Below the pieces are notes generated by a model. The model did not search any database and had not been told where the DNA came from. It was given only the letters and a program-made list of their open reading frames with translations. A stretch of DNA of 64,000 bases from Romanomermis culicivorax (Eukaryota; Nematoda; Enoplea; Mermithida; Mermithidae), in the NCBI GenBank assembly GCA_963922205.1, contig CAWUHX010000227.1:186001-250000 (forward strand), given 5' to 3'. The translations under genes were made by a program, and so were the position numbers. Positions 22,935-35,475 of the stretch are shown piece after piece; position 1 is the first letter of the stretch; the number at the start of each line of letters is the position of its first letter.

Positions 22935-25900
22935 ATGTCGCGTAGAAAATGGCTTCATTATTCTATAAACTCTTTTTGGTAAGAGCTAGTAAATGTCACT
23001 TTTTTACCAATTTGCATAAAAAATACTTTTCAGGTTTCCAACTTTGAATGCATTTTAACTTTCAAATATGTGGATTTTCTATCCAGTTTCAATTTCACCG
23101 ATAACGACGACCCTTTTAATTTTGGACAGCTCAGGTCACCGCCGGCCTTAGCGCTCAAGATTCCTCAAACAGGGTCCCTCAAAACTTTGGCAAGTCCGAC
23201 AACTGTAGTAGATTCAACGGCCAAAAATGGTATAGCCTCGAAAAAAGCCAACGAACTGAAATTCGAAAATGATAACGACAGTAGATTGTTTCCTACGGAA
23301 GCCGAAAAAGTTTTCAGAAGAAAAAATTTCCTATCCAAAGTGCTCCATTTTTCAAATGTGAATGGAACGGACGTTTACGGTTTGGATTCCCAAACGGTGA
23401 ACGTTTTGATGGGCGGCGAAGATTCCAAGAATTTTAGTTCGACCACATTAGGTCCATTTAATGAATCGCAGACTACTAATACACCTAAAGTGACCGCAAT
23501 TACGCCCAGGAAGTTTTTACGATTTTGGAGCCGAAATTTGAAAACGACGACTCCACCTAAATCGACATTTTTGCCTGTCTTAAGACCCTCGAGGACAATT
23601 TTTCCGTCTGTGAAAGCTGTCCCCAATAGAATCAAGGGTAACAACTCATCTGAAATATTGGACCAAGTTTTTTCGAGTTGAAAATATTCAGGCTATAACA
23701 TGAATGATATTGTTTATAGCTGAAAAATCTATCTCCCAAGAAAATCTACAATCAAAATGCGGGTGGGCCAAAAAATGGTTCACCAGAAAGGCTTGTAGAA
23801 ACTCAGTCTGTTTAAAGATAAAGTATTCAGATTTTTTTACTAGAAGTGCCACTTGAAAAAGATTTTTACCTCGAAACATGATTCACAATCCTTTTTCAAG
23901 ATGCATCGCAAAAATTATAAGATGTAGTAAGAGCTTGTCAATGTTCAACTTTCTTTCTTTTCGAGTGCATCGCATTTATACATTTTGGGTGAAAACAAGC
24001 ATTTTTCACGTTGTTCTAAAAAATCTCGAAAAATAAAAAATTTGGTGAAAAATGGATAATGTTCATCGGACTCCCAGTGCAAAATAACCTCCAGCCTCTG
24101 CCACCACCGTAAAAACCAAAAACCGCCCTCTACAAACAACTCGTGACCTGAGAAATCCTCTTTCAAGGGTTCAGGTATATAAACATAGGAGGCGAAGCAA
24201 CGCCTTTGATTAGCCAGTTCCAGGAAATTCCATCGTTTGATCGGCCGCTCGTTTTGATTTTCTTCAAGATGACATCTTGCTTTTTTCAAGATGACATCTT
24301 GATTTTCTTCGAGACGCCATTTTAATTTTTTTCAAGATTATCTCGAACAAAATACGATGCACTTGAAAAGAAAGTCGACCATCGAAAAACTCTTATTTCG
24401 TTGCGCATCATGTGTGGTAACGATTTTTTCAAGTGATAACGAATTAGTTTTTTGAGTGATACTTTTTTCAAGTGACATTTTTTCAAGTGGTCTTTCTCGT
24501 ATTCCGTACTATACACTAATTGCTAAACTTGGAATTCCGTACCTTTTTTCGATTAGCATGATCAAATTTTTGATTATCATGATCAAGAGTGCTGTTCAGG
24601 AAAATTTGCAAATCGCTAAAATTTTCAATACTTCATGGATAAAACAACTGTATAAGAATCTGAAATTTGTTCAAAACTCAAATTTCTATAAATCTTGATC
24701 CTATGAAGTCTTTTCCAACCGAAACTAGACTCCATTGTAGGCTGCATTTTTCGCCATTTTTCAGGAATTTGTCTTATGATCAATGAAAAAAGACCGGATT
24801 TGCATTACTAAAACGTTAATTTCGAAGATGCACAAAATTTTTTCATAATGATGCTAAAAGAATATTGCTATATACTGTAAGGTCGTAACACTTTTGCCAT
24901 TCCTATATACGAAATAGAGGAGAATATTCCCTTTGGACTAACAATACTTTAATGTTCATGGCTTTTGCAGAAACAATGAAACTGTGTTCATTTGAATTTC
25001 TTACATTTTCAAGAAAAATTCACTGTCTGGCTAAAAAATTTTTACTTGTAAATTCGTATAATGAATTCGCAAGTTCAAACTGTATGATAAAGGCTACACA
25101 TGTTAATTTTGATCTTGGGGATTGCATGTTGACCGGAAAATTTTTTTTAGAGAGGATTAATTTTTGGTGATTATGCTAGAACCAGACTTTATGCTTACAG
25201 TGAAACCTGCGTATCAGTAATACAGTTATGTTCTTAAATCACAAATCGGTGTTCATGAATGTTCTCTGGATTTACAGCAGACACTGATTGATTGACAGCA
25301 TTTCACGTGATAATTCGTCGCTTAGATGTTGATCAGTCGTAAAAAATTTACTGTATATTTGTAATAGTTTTGATGTGCTTCCCAGAAAATCGGTAGAAAA
25401 CTAACCAAAATCCTAAACTTGTAGAAAAGAATTCCAGTATGATAAGAACCAAATTGGGACTTTTTTCATGAAATGTGATCTTATTCAAATGCTTTCAAGA
25501 ATTTTCCGTAGGTATACATAATTCGTCTGTAAAAGCTTTCTTTGAATGATTTTAGCCGCTTTTCAAGAAAAAATATTTTGTAAATGATAGTGGATATCTC
25601 TTATAAGATGGATTTCGGAGTGCTCAAATTTTCTCTATAATTAAAAATATTTCAGGAAAACCATTGATCATGTGTACGCCCGATGGAATAATGTTTTCGG
25701 CTCAAACTCATTACAATTTTTATGGCCGAATATTTACTAAAAAATCGAACGCCGAATCGATCACCCATGATGACCAGTGCTCTTATGAAATAGATGATGG
25801 TCAAAAACAAATAAATGTCACATTTTTGTACGAACAATGCGGCGTGCCATTATCTTCGGCGAAAGTAATGCCAAATTTTAGAGATTTCAATGGCATTTAG

Positions 25901-28900
25901 AATGTTCTTGAATTACAGTGTATTCTAATTATTCTAATTCGCGGAAATTCTCACCAATAAAATTTCTTCGAGTTGAACATTTTTTCTTGTTTTTTAGGCC
26001 GGTGACGCCAATTACCTCCTGGATATTGTGGTGGAATTTCGGAAAGAAAATAATACACAAAATTTCATAACGAAATGTGTCAGTCAGCAACTACATTACA
26101 CGACAGTGCCGTCGCTACCAGTGGAATCAGAAACACCTGAGTGAGGAACGGAAATCCGAGTTCGTTCATAAGTTTAGAAGTTCAGAAGTTGAAAAGCTCA
26201 GAAGTTTAGAAATTTAGTGATGCAGATGTTTAGAGATTCAGAAGCTTAGAAGTTTATGAGTTAAGGATTTTAGAAACTCAAAAGTTTAGAGATTCAAAAA
26301 TTTCCAAGTTTAGAAGCTCAGTTTAAAACTTTAGAAGTTGAGATTTAAGAACCTCAGAAGTTTAAAAATGCAAAGGTTTAGCAATTCATCAGAAGTTTAG
26401 ATGTTCAGAAATTTAGAAGTTCAGAAGTTTAGAAGTTCAGAAATTTAGAAGTTCGGTTTAGAACTCCGGAAGTTGAGAACCTCAGAATTAAAGTCTAGAA
26501 ATTCAGAAATTTAGAGGTTTAGAAGTTCAGAAGTTTCGACATTCAAAGGTTTAAAAGTTCATAAGTTTAGAGGTTCAGTTAGAAGTTCGAGAGTTTATTA
26601 TCTCTAAAGTCTAGAACTTCTGATGTTTGCAAGTTCAGAAGTACAGAATTATCGAATTAAATTAGAGGCTTTCAGATCAAACTTTCGAAGACGCCTCAGA
26701 GACACCATTTTTTTAGTTTAAGTTCAGGACTTTAGAAGTGTAGAAGTTCAGAAGTTGAGAAGTTCAAAAGTTTGGAAGTTAAGAACTTCAGGAGTTTAAA
26801 ACCTCAGGAGTTTAAAAGTTTAAAATTTCAAAATCGTCAACTGAAATCAAAATCTTCCAGATCAAACTTACAGAGAACTTTCAAAGAAAGGATTATTTTC
26901 TAGTAGTAGTTCAGAAGCTGAAGCGTTCAGAAGTTTAGGAGTTGGAAGTACACAATTATCGAATTAAATCAAAAACTCTTATCAAACTTTCATAGACTTC
27001 TCAAAGACAGAGATAATAGTAAAAGTTTAGAAGTATAGAGGCGAATCGACTAACGCAATGTATCTGTATTAAATTCGAAAAGTGTACGGAATAATATGTA
27101 TTAGACAAAAATTCAAAAAAAACAAATTCACCCTGGCCGACCCTCAGCAGAATCCTGGCTGACCTTTTAGAATTTTCATTTTTCGGGATTTTTATACTAC
27201 GAAATTAAGAATTAAAATTTTTCCCTAAATAATTTTGGGATAAAACAAATATGATTTTAAAATAGTTCAGTGCTCTTTGAAGACTTGATCTTACAAAGAC
27301 TTGGAAATTTCATGCAACCAATGTTGAAACTTATTAAAAAAATGATATATTTTTATTGAAACTGAAAGGGTACCTATTCGAGAAACATCTAAAAATGAAG
27401 TTTAAATCATTCCGATCAATTTTTATTGAGTTCTGAGCACTTTTAGAAAAACTTTTGGTCTGACTCCCAAAAATTAATATGCTGTAGATGTATGGTGGTC
27501 ACTGCTTCTGCATGTCCATAAGCTGAGTATAGAAAGTAAAATTATCAATTTTCGACCTGAAACTCAAGGAATGTCAACTACCACAGGTCTAAAGTTTTTC
27601 AAAGTGAATTACGCACCTATGGATCTCTAAATTTCTCTGAGAGTTCAGAAGTCGTTGGTGGTCCAGATGAATCAATGAGTATTCCAAAAACTATATTTTG
27701 AGGAGTATGTTTCATAATCTACTCTGTTTTAAGGTTCGTTTTTTGAATCTATTCTTCCGTTCTCGCATGCAGGTTAAATATGACGCTGTCAAAAATCAAC
27801 GCATGGGCGGCCATGCCCGCATGCCAAATGCGAGTGGTGCAAGAGGATGAAGATTCAGAGCACGGGCACCATCACAATGATGCACGAGGTTACGAGCCTT
27901 CCAATGGGACAACAGTCAAAAATGCCTATATCGGTCAAATGCTGCGTATGGAATTTTCCCTAAATCCTCCATCAAGTAGGTTTTTCGAGGAATCTGAATA
28001 ACAGGAATTCAGTTATACTGAAATCTTTGTGATCACGTTTTGTTTATTTTGATTTGCTGCATATGCAATAACTCAAAACGCGGTTCAAAAGGCATAATAT
28101 CGTAACAAGTTGATTAAGGATTAAATTTTCTACAGTTCACCTTGTTTTCTTGGTCATGATAATTTTTAGACAGTCATCTTCATCATAACCATTCCAAAGC
28201 ATAGATTTCAGACATTGGCGAACGATTGAGCTTTGAAATTTTGAACTTGATCAAGATTTGCTCATCCCTCAACCTGTGATTTATGTGAAACCGAAACAAT
28301 GGTGGTTAACTGGTTAACTGTGAGTCAGGTTGTTGAAACTTGCATTTGTTAATCCCGAAAATTAATCCCGAAAAACTGATATTTCATTGGTCCACAAGTC
28401 AACAGCTCCACCTTACTAATGTAATCATTACGAGAAATATTTTTCATTTTCTCAAAGAAGCGTTCGGTTTTTTGGTGAAGAATTGCACGATATACGATAG
28501 AACGACCGGATCGAGATACGTAATTTTAGATTCTAAAGGGTAAGGATCAAAATTTGACGACGAAACTCAAGAGTCCTCGAGCAATGTTACAGTAATGATT
28601 TTTGGCCATAAAAAGTATTTTTACACATTTATCCAAATTTTTATGAAATGCGCAACAAGAAGTACAAGAGGTATGGGACGGTATTTCCCACTACACAGCA
28701 CAAAATCAGATAATCTGGTGACAAAAAGCAACATCTGAGTCATTTTAGACTATCAGGAATTGTCAACTGCTTTGTACAACAATACGTGTTCTTAAAACTA
28801 ACTTTTGAAGAAGATCGAAAATTGAAACTTGCAGCAGAAATTTTTTAATGTTGTAAATTGAGCTTTTGTTGTTAGTTCAAAATGCGGTTCAATATGAAGT

Positions 28901-31900
28901 ATTTAAATAGAGAAAAAGAAAAGAGAAAACTGTAGCCAATATTCTAATATCATAGCCACATCTTGCAGTAAACTTAAATACAGCTTGAACTTTCAGAATT
29001 TCACTGTCTTACCGTGGGCATCATGTTTCAGTTGCTCAGTTGATATCAATATTCTTGGTCATCCACACTACGACACGTATCAGGATTTGGCACTGGTCCA
29101 TTGGCACGCGTTTCGCATTCCCGAAGACGCAACCTTATCTTTCCAATGTGAGTGCGTCATATGCACAGATATTAAGGATGACAATGGCCAAAATGGTTGC
29201 GAAACTATACCTACAGTAACTTTGGTTTTCCAACATATTATAACATACTTGCTAATTGTTCTATTATTAGCCGCCAATATGCCCCGAAATAGTCACATCG
29301 CCGCAATTGCAGCAATTCAATTCGATCGAGCAAAATCAAGTCGACGAAAAAACGACAATCGAATCTTTCGTTCATAAGAAAAGATTTGTTAGAGAAACCG
29401 CCGTTCGGACGTCAATTTGCTTGAGCGATCAAGAAAATTGTGCACTGAATTTCACAGGTAAGATGAAATTTTATGGAAAGGATAATCACCCAAAATGGAT
29501 GGATTCCAGACATGCATGGCAAGAATTTTCCAGCGGGATGGATCCTTTGACTTTTCAAGGAGGGGGAGTGGGGGTGGATGAGCAAAGAAACAAAAAAGCT
29601 CCGCAAGCATGTTTTTCATACAAATATTGCCGATCTTTTAATCCTGATAGGGGTAGTATTAAATCAGTAGTAAGTCCTATTTATTCTGTGTAATAATGGA
29701 GGCTGTTGAGTTTTTCGAAGATTTGGACGATGTGGCGCATGAAATTGACGTTGCCGATTTTTTTGAGAATTCATCTCTATTTTGCTGATCGAACAAATCT
29801 TTTTGAACGCTATAATGATCAAGAATTTCACATTCGGTATCGTTTTACTAAATTATATGTGAGACGTTTAATTGATTTGTTGTATGACGGCTTGGAAAGA
29901 CCTACAAAGCGGAATAATACCCTAATGCCCGAAGATCGAGTCAGTTTATTACTAATTTAAATCGAAACAATGTTTTATTATGTATCTACCTATAAACGTG
30001 TGACAGCGAAATTGCATTTCAAAACTTAATCACCTACAAAACTAGCAAAGTTTTCATTTGGTTGCGGAATCTGGGGGGCAAAATTTTGTGAAGAATCACA
30101 ATTGATCAACCAGGTGGAACCCTGAGCAGCATCTTCCTTTTGTAATTTCGACATAACCTTGCAATAGTTAGCATTTTTGGTGTTGGATGCTTTAATTTCT
30201 GCATCTGAAGCTTGCATTCTTTTTTCGTGAAGTATCTTCATATGATCTTTTTCTTGCTCAATCAACATCATTTTCTTTTCATGCTCATCAACAATGAACT
30301 GACACTACTACAACTACACTACTTTCGTTTGGTATGTTTGTATGCATAATTATTGTATGTGTAGTACTCATGCTAGTTCCCACGATATTCCATGCCACGT
30401 GCATCGGCGAGTGTACTATAAATAGAAATACGCCTAGTTTAGTCCAGGAGTGCCTAGTCCAGGATTGCTCTTTCTTCGGCAATAGGAACTGCGTAGGAAA
30501 TGAGGAGCAATAATCCTGGACTTGGTAGTCCTAGTTTGTTCCGCTGTTTAACACTGCTTTGAGTTTAGTCTACTCCTCTTTCGGCAATACCAGCTTAGGA
30601 CTATCAAGTCCAGGATTATGTCGACTTTGTTTGTTCCTCGTTTGCTACACGGTTCGTATTGCAGAAGAAAAAGTAATCCTGGACTAGGCACTCCAGGACT
30701 AAACTAGACGTACTTATACTTATAGTACCCTTGCCATGATGCACGCGGTTTGAAATATCGTGGGAATTAGCTAATTATGCATACAAACATCAAAATAAAA
30801 GTAGTGCAGTTGTAGTAGTGTCAGTGTGTTAAATTTTGAAATTTGAATAATGTCTACTGATAAACGATCGTCAAATTTTTTTACTGAAGAAACGTTTTTA
30901 CTGATTGAATGTATCGCCCAAAATATTGAAATTCTGGAAAAAAGAAAACTGATGCAGTCTCAAATGGATCAAAAAAGAGAGCTTGGCAAAGAATTGCTGA
31001 AGTTTTTGAGGAGGATCCTAATTGTCAAGATAGGAATATTCATCAGTTGGAAGTGAAGTGGAAAGGCCTCAAAGCGGTAAAATAATTATAAAAATCGAAT
31101 ATAAAATTCTCGATCATTATAGCATTCAAGAGGATTTGTTCGATTTGCAAAATAGCGATGAATTCTCAAAAAATCGGCAACATCAATTTCGTGCGCCATA
31201 TCCTCCAAATCTTCCAAAACTCAGCAGCCTCCATTACTACGCACACTGAATAGGACTTACTACTGATTTAATACTACCCCTATCAGGATTAAAAGAGTGG
31301 ACTAAATCGGCAATATTTGCGCCTCGTTTGCTCCGCTTTTAGTCCACTCCTCTTTCGGCAATACCGACGAGGAGTAAATTTTAATACTGCTCCACTCTTG
31401 CATTAGGTTTGCAACAGGTTTAGTCCGGCTTTACTCCTGGACTGCCTTAATACTGGATTACTCTTCTTTCAGCAATACCAGCCTCAGGAAGCATTTCAGG
31501 AATTTTCAGGCGTCTATTGAAGACGAATCTCCAGCGCAAACACACTTCCGTAATGATGGTTGTATCTCAATAATCGAACGTACCCTTTAGAAAGTCCCTT
31601 TTTCTCAGAAAGCCCAATTCCTCGGAAAGTTAATAGAATTTCCGTTTCCTCGAATCATGGCTTAGTTATCATAAATTTATTTTCTTCATTGCTTTTCAAA
31701 GGCAACAAGATCTGATTGTAAGAATGTCAACGATTCTATCAAACAAGAACTTTTGTTTATTAGATCCGAAAAGCTTAAACCTGATCATTCATTATTTTCG
31801 AAGAAGTCAGATTTTTTCTGAGGGAATTATTCTCGGTAAAAAGTGACTATGGCTAAGCGTTATATAAAGAATGTGGATTTTCGAGGAATCGAAATTTTTG

Positions 31901-34012
31901 AGGAATAGGGACATTCGATGAATCGTTACACAATCATATCTTTCCATTATGAAACGTAGAAATTTTTTTTTGATCAATTCATATTTATGGATTTTTGATG
32001 GAACTTTGATTGAACCATGACTAACAGGAAGCCATACGAATGAACATGCTCATCTGAATGTTCTATCTCTAGTCTGTTTTTTCCTAAAATGATTGTAAAC
32101 ATTAAGAGTTGGAAGCACATACTATTGTATACTATCACATTTTCGTGAAAAACCGTGTGTCCCATTTAACTGAAAATTTGTCAGCCTATTCACAACTATA
32201 GTCTATTTTTTATAAAATGCTTCCAAATAGAAAAGTGACACAAATCAGTACTGTCGCCAAAATCGTTTGCATAGAGCTCTTACTGTAAAATTTTTTGCTC
32301 GAAAAATCCCCAAGGTTATGCTCACAAATTTCCAGTCCAATATGTTATATTGTTTATCAGCAAAGCGTGAAAATCTTAAATACTACTTGCTTTCCATTTC
32401 ATTATTTAGAAGCATTTCAAGAAAAACAGAATATAATCACTTGTTGAGTAGAAAATCGTAGAGTATAAACTTAGTGTAAACTACTTCTATGACGTTACTT
32501 ATTTTTTTGTCATTTTTCAGTTTACAAACATTTTATGAAAAATATACATTATAGAGAGAATTTGGCATTTTATAGGAACTAGACTAATTTAGAAAATCGT
32601 TCCTATTTTTAGATCTTGCATCATTTTCTTTTTCGTGTAAACTCTCCAAATTCATCAAGACACGATTTCTCAAATCTCATCTAAAAAAACTAGAGATTTA
32701 TTCTGTCTATAGCCTGTCTTTTATGAAATTCTCATAAATAATAACAGTGGGGAGCAAGTTCTATTTCATATTTTTGCTATAGTACTAAAAATTTATGAAC
32801 GTACTTCAACTTTAACTTCTACAATTTTTTGAATAAAAAATTCTACTGCAAAAGCACTATGTTTTTTGCGATTTTCTGTGATTTTAACGACAGTGTTAAT
32901 TCTTGTCATTTTTCGATTCACGAGTACATTGTAAAAAAACAGACTACATTTACATACTACAAATATATAAATTAACATTTCGGATATTCTTTATTCTAAG
33001 AATTTTTGTTACCATACTTCTGCAAGTAAATCAGTTAAATGAAGCTTTTTAAGGTATGTGCATATACATTTCCATTACATTCATTAAAAAGAGGTCGATG
33101 GTTTGGGTAGTTTTGACATCACCCGGAAAGTGTTCAACCTTGGCAGGTGTTTGATTTCCACCCGAATATGGACTTTTCATGGCGAGCAGGACTTTTTTCT
33201 CCTCTGAATGCATTTAATTCAGTATCAATCGATAAATCCTGTTGATATCTGACCAAAAACCTGTTTAAAAAGATTTACTTTCCTTTTTGACAGAGTTATT
33301 GGTGGTTGAACTTAAACGAAAATTTGGTCGACAGATTTTCCTTGCTAATTGTTGTGTCTTGAATAATGACTGGACGAGAGTTAAATTAGATTAACTTTGG
33401 GATGGTAAATATCCAACCGGAATAGTAGCTGATAAATAGCTGTTTAATGAGGCTAACTAACACAACATATAATATCGAAGTGCTAAATAGTACAACAAGT
33501 AAATCAATGAATATACAAAACAACACAGCTTTTATAGTATCACGGAAAATCACGGAATGTTCTAGAACCTTGTAGAATATAAAACAATTTTATAAATAAA
33601 TGTGCATGTTTCTAGATATTTCCGGTACAATGCAGTACATGAAATGTACCTGCACATCATATTATGTAATCATATTGAAAGATCTGCATCACTAATCAGT
33701 ATACACAAATTGGCCAAAAAATATTTTTCAGGATCTACTGATTCACATAATGACGAATATTCGTCCGATTATTGCTTCTCGCCCGTGCTATTGACATCCA
33801 TATTTTCCTTGAATTTGTTACTTTTCTTGATCACTTCGGTCGCCAATGCAGTTTTGTCGGTGTGCAATAAAACGAGAGCAAATTCAATGTTGCCCAAAAT
33901 GATTAAAAAAAGTTCGAACAAAAGGATAATCGTTTGGGATAATCTTGTGCGGAATAATGGACGATGGGATAGAAGAAGTGAATCAAAGTCAAACAACACC
34001 AACCACTGCTAA
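22935..34012 (+). CDS. ZP-domain membrane protein, cuticlin type (eight main exons)
   Basis: Exons 23035 (or 23087)-23637, 25656-25864, 25998-26140, 27773-27975, 28458-28539, 29032-29215, 29271-29457 and 33732-34012. All phases agree and the coding length is about 630 codons. A tentative first exon, 22935-22978 (MSRRKWLHYSINSF), joins in phase only if the second exon starts at 23087; no clear signal peptide is seen. The N-terminal 200 residues are Ser/Thr/Pro-rich. Then comes a zona pellucida domain with Cys at MCTPDG, QCSYEI, EQCGVP, TKCVSQ, PACQMR, KNCTIY, GCSVDI, QCECVIC, GCETIP and ICPEI. A basic HKKRF site follows, where furin-type cleavage is usual, and a C-terminal transmembrane segment (PVLLTSIFSLNLLLFLITSV) with a short basic tail. 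ZP proteins of this layout polymerise in the cuticle or apical matrix. The introns carry a foldback element, a minisatellite and a Harbinger element. Confidence 0.85.
23930..24425. repeat. Foldback-like element with CAAGATGACATCTTG units
   Basis: The ends are inverted: CTTTCTTTTCGAGTGCATCG at 23951-23970 and GATGCACTTGAAAAGAAAG at 24355-24373, extending outward to AAGAGC and CTCTTA. Copies of the self-complementary CAAGATGACATCTTG unit line one arm (24255-24315). The core (24010-24240) is not shared with other families seen here. A larger relative is at 34725-35475. This copy is in the second intron of the ZP gene. Confidence 0.65.
26155..27045. repeat. Minisatellite of TTCAGAAGTTTAGAAG units
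   Basis: Degenerate tandem copies of an 8/16-base unit (AGTTCAGA, AGTTTAGA) fill most of this intron of the ZP gene. Two related sub-blocks containing ACTTTC..AGAC and TCAAAGACAG-type words punctuate it at about 26680 and 26985. Confidence 0.85.
29508..29630 (+). repeat. Copy of the CATGCACGGCAAGAATTTTCC repeat family
   Basis: Reads CATGCATGGCAAGAATTTTC, then GGATCCTTTGACTTTTC, a G-rich run, GATGAGCAAA and GCATGTTTTTCATACAAATA. The same series is at 51230-51445, 56088-56310 and, reversed, 53815-54062. It ends against the Harbinger element. Confidence 0.7.
29697..29960 (+). pseudogene. HARBI1-like transposase N-terminus, frame-shifted and truncated
   Basis: An ATG at 29697 opens MEAVEFFEDLDDVAHEID, which stops at about 29790; the adjacent frame continues with RTNLFERYNDQEFHIRYRF and LYVRRLIDLLYDGLERPT, then MPEDRVSLLL. 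This matches the N-terminal helical region of Harbinger nucleases, where a conserved Phe-x-x-Arg-Tyr-Arg-Phe segment precedes the catalytic domain. The DDE nuclease core is missing. Confidence 0.65.
30026..30297 (-). pseudogene. C-terminal part of a Myb/SANT-like Harbinger protein
   Basis: The frame reads FIVDEHEKKMMLIEQEKDHM and continues as a charged helix (KILHEKRMQASDAEI) to a stop at 30026. Such a Glu/Lys helix ends many Harbinger-associated Myb-like proteins. It is cut at 30297, where an inverted-repeat insert begins, and the N-terminal half lies at 30850 on the opposite strand. Confidence 0.5.
30298..30826. repeat. Inverted-repeat insert (about 0.53 kb) inside the Harbinger element
   Basis: The left arm starts TGACACTACTACAACTACAC and the right arm ends with the inverse ACTGCAGTT-like GTTGTAGTAGTGTCA. 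The arms (about 30298-30480 and 30640-30826) share GTTTGTATGCATAATTA, CCCACGATATT and GTCCAGGA words. CTTTCGGCAATACC phrases inside recur at 31345 and 31460. Confidence 0.65.
30850..31080 (+). pseudogene. Myb/SANT-like DNA-binding domain of the Harbinger element, frame-shifted
   Basis: ATG at 30850 gives MSTDKRSSNFFTEETFLLIE and continues CIAQNIEILEKRK; after one frame change the domain continues with KKRAWQRIAEVFEEDPNCQD and HQLEVKWKGLKAV. The three regularly spaced tryptophan/leucine positions fit the Myb/SANT-like family that binds the transposon ends. The frame change at about 30950 breaks it. Confidence 0.65.
31300..33725. other. Intron of the ZP gene, no further gene recognised
   Basis: Harbinger-related phrases run to about 31500. 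From 32030 to 33000 a degenerate family recurs (AAATGCTTCCAAATA, TTTTCATTTTGGAAGC and AGTCTATTTTT-type phrases) that is also seen at 36.7-37.0, 42.9-43.2 and 54.1-54.2 kb. Confidence 0.4.
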
Positions 34013-34029
34013 TCGATCCTGTTATTTGT

Positions 34030-34720
34030 TTACAGTCTAATTTTTGTACCTCCACAGCTTTATTGTGAATAATTATTTGAAAAAATTATTTTTTGTACAT
34101 GTGCTGTTCATTATTGTGCTACAGTAACCAGAATAATATCCGGTTTTGTTGTATTTATCTTATGCTTCCATAGGCTATGCTGCTCAATCATTGAAGTTTT
34201 TAGCCAGGGCGTTCAGTACAGTTTGTAAATAATAGGTCATACTTTCCATTGTAACCTTTTGAGAGAAACTTTAAAAAGCGATCTCATGAAAGTTAGTTCA
34301 ACACGGACAAATCTGTAAAGCTGATAACTGCAATGAATGAAAAAAATTTCTCTTCCTTGAGCGGTAAACAGAACAGCTGAAACTTTTCTACCATACTCCG
34401 TTAAATATTTCAAATCTCGTGAGTAACACTCAGCCGTAAAACACAGTTCTATCTAATTCAAAAGTATGCAATTATGGTAGTTTTTGTATGATGTTGACTT
34501 TCCTTACAGTCGTAACGTGATTTAGGGTTTTCTACAGTATAAGGCATCTAACTCCTCCGTAAAAATTGCGCAATCAAATTGAACCGATTTTTTGGTTTTT
34601 GCAACATCGATCATTTCAAAATAAATGGAGTGTGGTGATAGAGATTTGAATTTTCTCATGAAAAGCAAGTAAAAAGAAAAATGGCACAAATTTTCTCAAA
34701 TGTACATCCCAAAAATTTCA
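34030..34720. other. Intergenic stretch without recognised features
   Basis: It includes the 3' flank of the ZP gene. No confident polyadenylation signal or ORF is singled out. Confidence 0.35.
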
Positions 34721-34724
34721 AGAT

Positions 34725-35475
34725 GTAAGAGTATTTCGATATTCGACTTTCTTTTCAACTGCATCGCATTTTTCTCAAGATAACCTTGAAAAAATCAAGA
34801 TGGCATCTTGGAAAAAATCAAAATGTCATCTTTGAAAAAAATCAGGATGACGTCTTAAAAAAATCCAGGTGTCATCTTGAAGAAACCAAGATCTTATTTT
34901 GAACAATTCAAGATGAGGTGGCACATGAAAAGATGGAAATTTCTAAAACTAGCCACTCGAAGGCGGCGGACCGCCTCCCATACTCACGCGAACATTTCTA
35001 AGTGGATTTCTGGCGTCGCCGCTTGCTGGTTGAGTGCCCTTGGTTTTTACGGGGTTGGCAGAAAGGGGAGGTTATTTTGCATGGGGAATTAGATGGACAT
35101 ATTAATTTTTCATAAAAATTTCTTATTTTTCTAGATTTTTCAAAAAAACGTCGAAAATGCTTGTTTTCCACCCAAAATGCAGTAATTTCGGGAAAGGATC
35201 CAAATTTTCATTTGTTTTTCGAGTTCTCCAGCAGGCACGGAATAGCTACAGGAGATTCAAAAAATTCAAAATTATTTCCGGGCACCACGTTTCCCCCGCA
35301 AAAACCAAGGGCGCCCTCGAACAGCCGCCCATCTTAATTTTTTTCAAGACGGGATCATGATTTTCTCGAGACGACGTCTTGATTTTTTTCAAGATTTTCT
35401 TGAAAGAATGCGATGCATCTGAAAAAACTGTGACGTACTTGAAAAGAAAATCGAACATCGAAGGGCTCTTACATT
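34725..35475. repeat. Foldback-like element with CAAGATG iterons, larger copy
   Basis: The ends are inverted: AAGAGTATTTCGATATTCGA at 34727 and TCGAACATCGAAGGGCTCTT at 35452-35471, then CTTTCTTTTCAACTGCATCG against its inverse. The left arm (34785-34910) has about five units of roughly 27 bases, each containing an AAGATG(N)CATCTT word. The GC-richer core (34930-35060 and 35270-35330) has two inverted ACCAAGGGC/GCCCTTGGT words around 35034 and 35307. Confidence 0.7.

Larger units (their letters stand above)
29636..31296. mobile_element. Decayed PIF/Harbinger transposon
   Basis: Terminal inverted repeats of 47-48 bp without a mismatch that I can see: 29636-29683 (CTTTTAATCCTGATAGGGG, then TAGTATTAAATCAG) and 31249-31296. 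The similarity continues outward into GCAATATTTG words (29622 and 31319) with a small gap. Inside are the start of a HARBI1-like nuclease and both ends of a Myb/SANT-like protein, the two products such elements encode. The transposase is truncated and the Myb gene is split in opposite orientations, so the copy is inactive. It lies in the last intron of the ZP gene. Confidence 0.8.
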
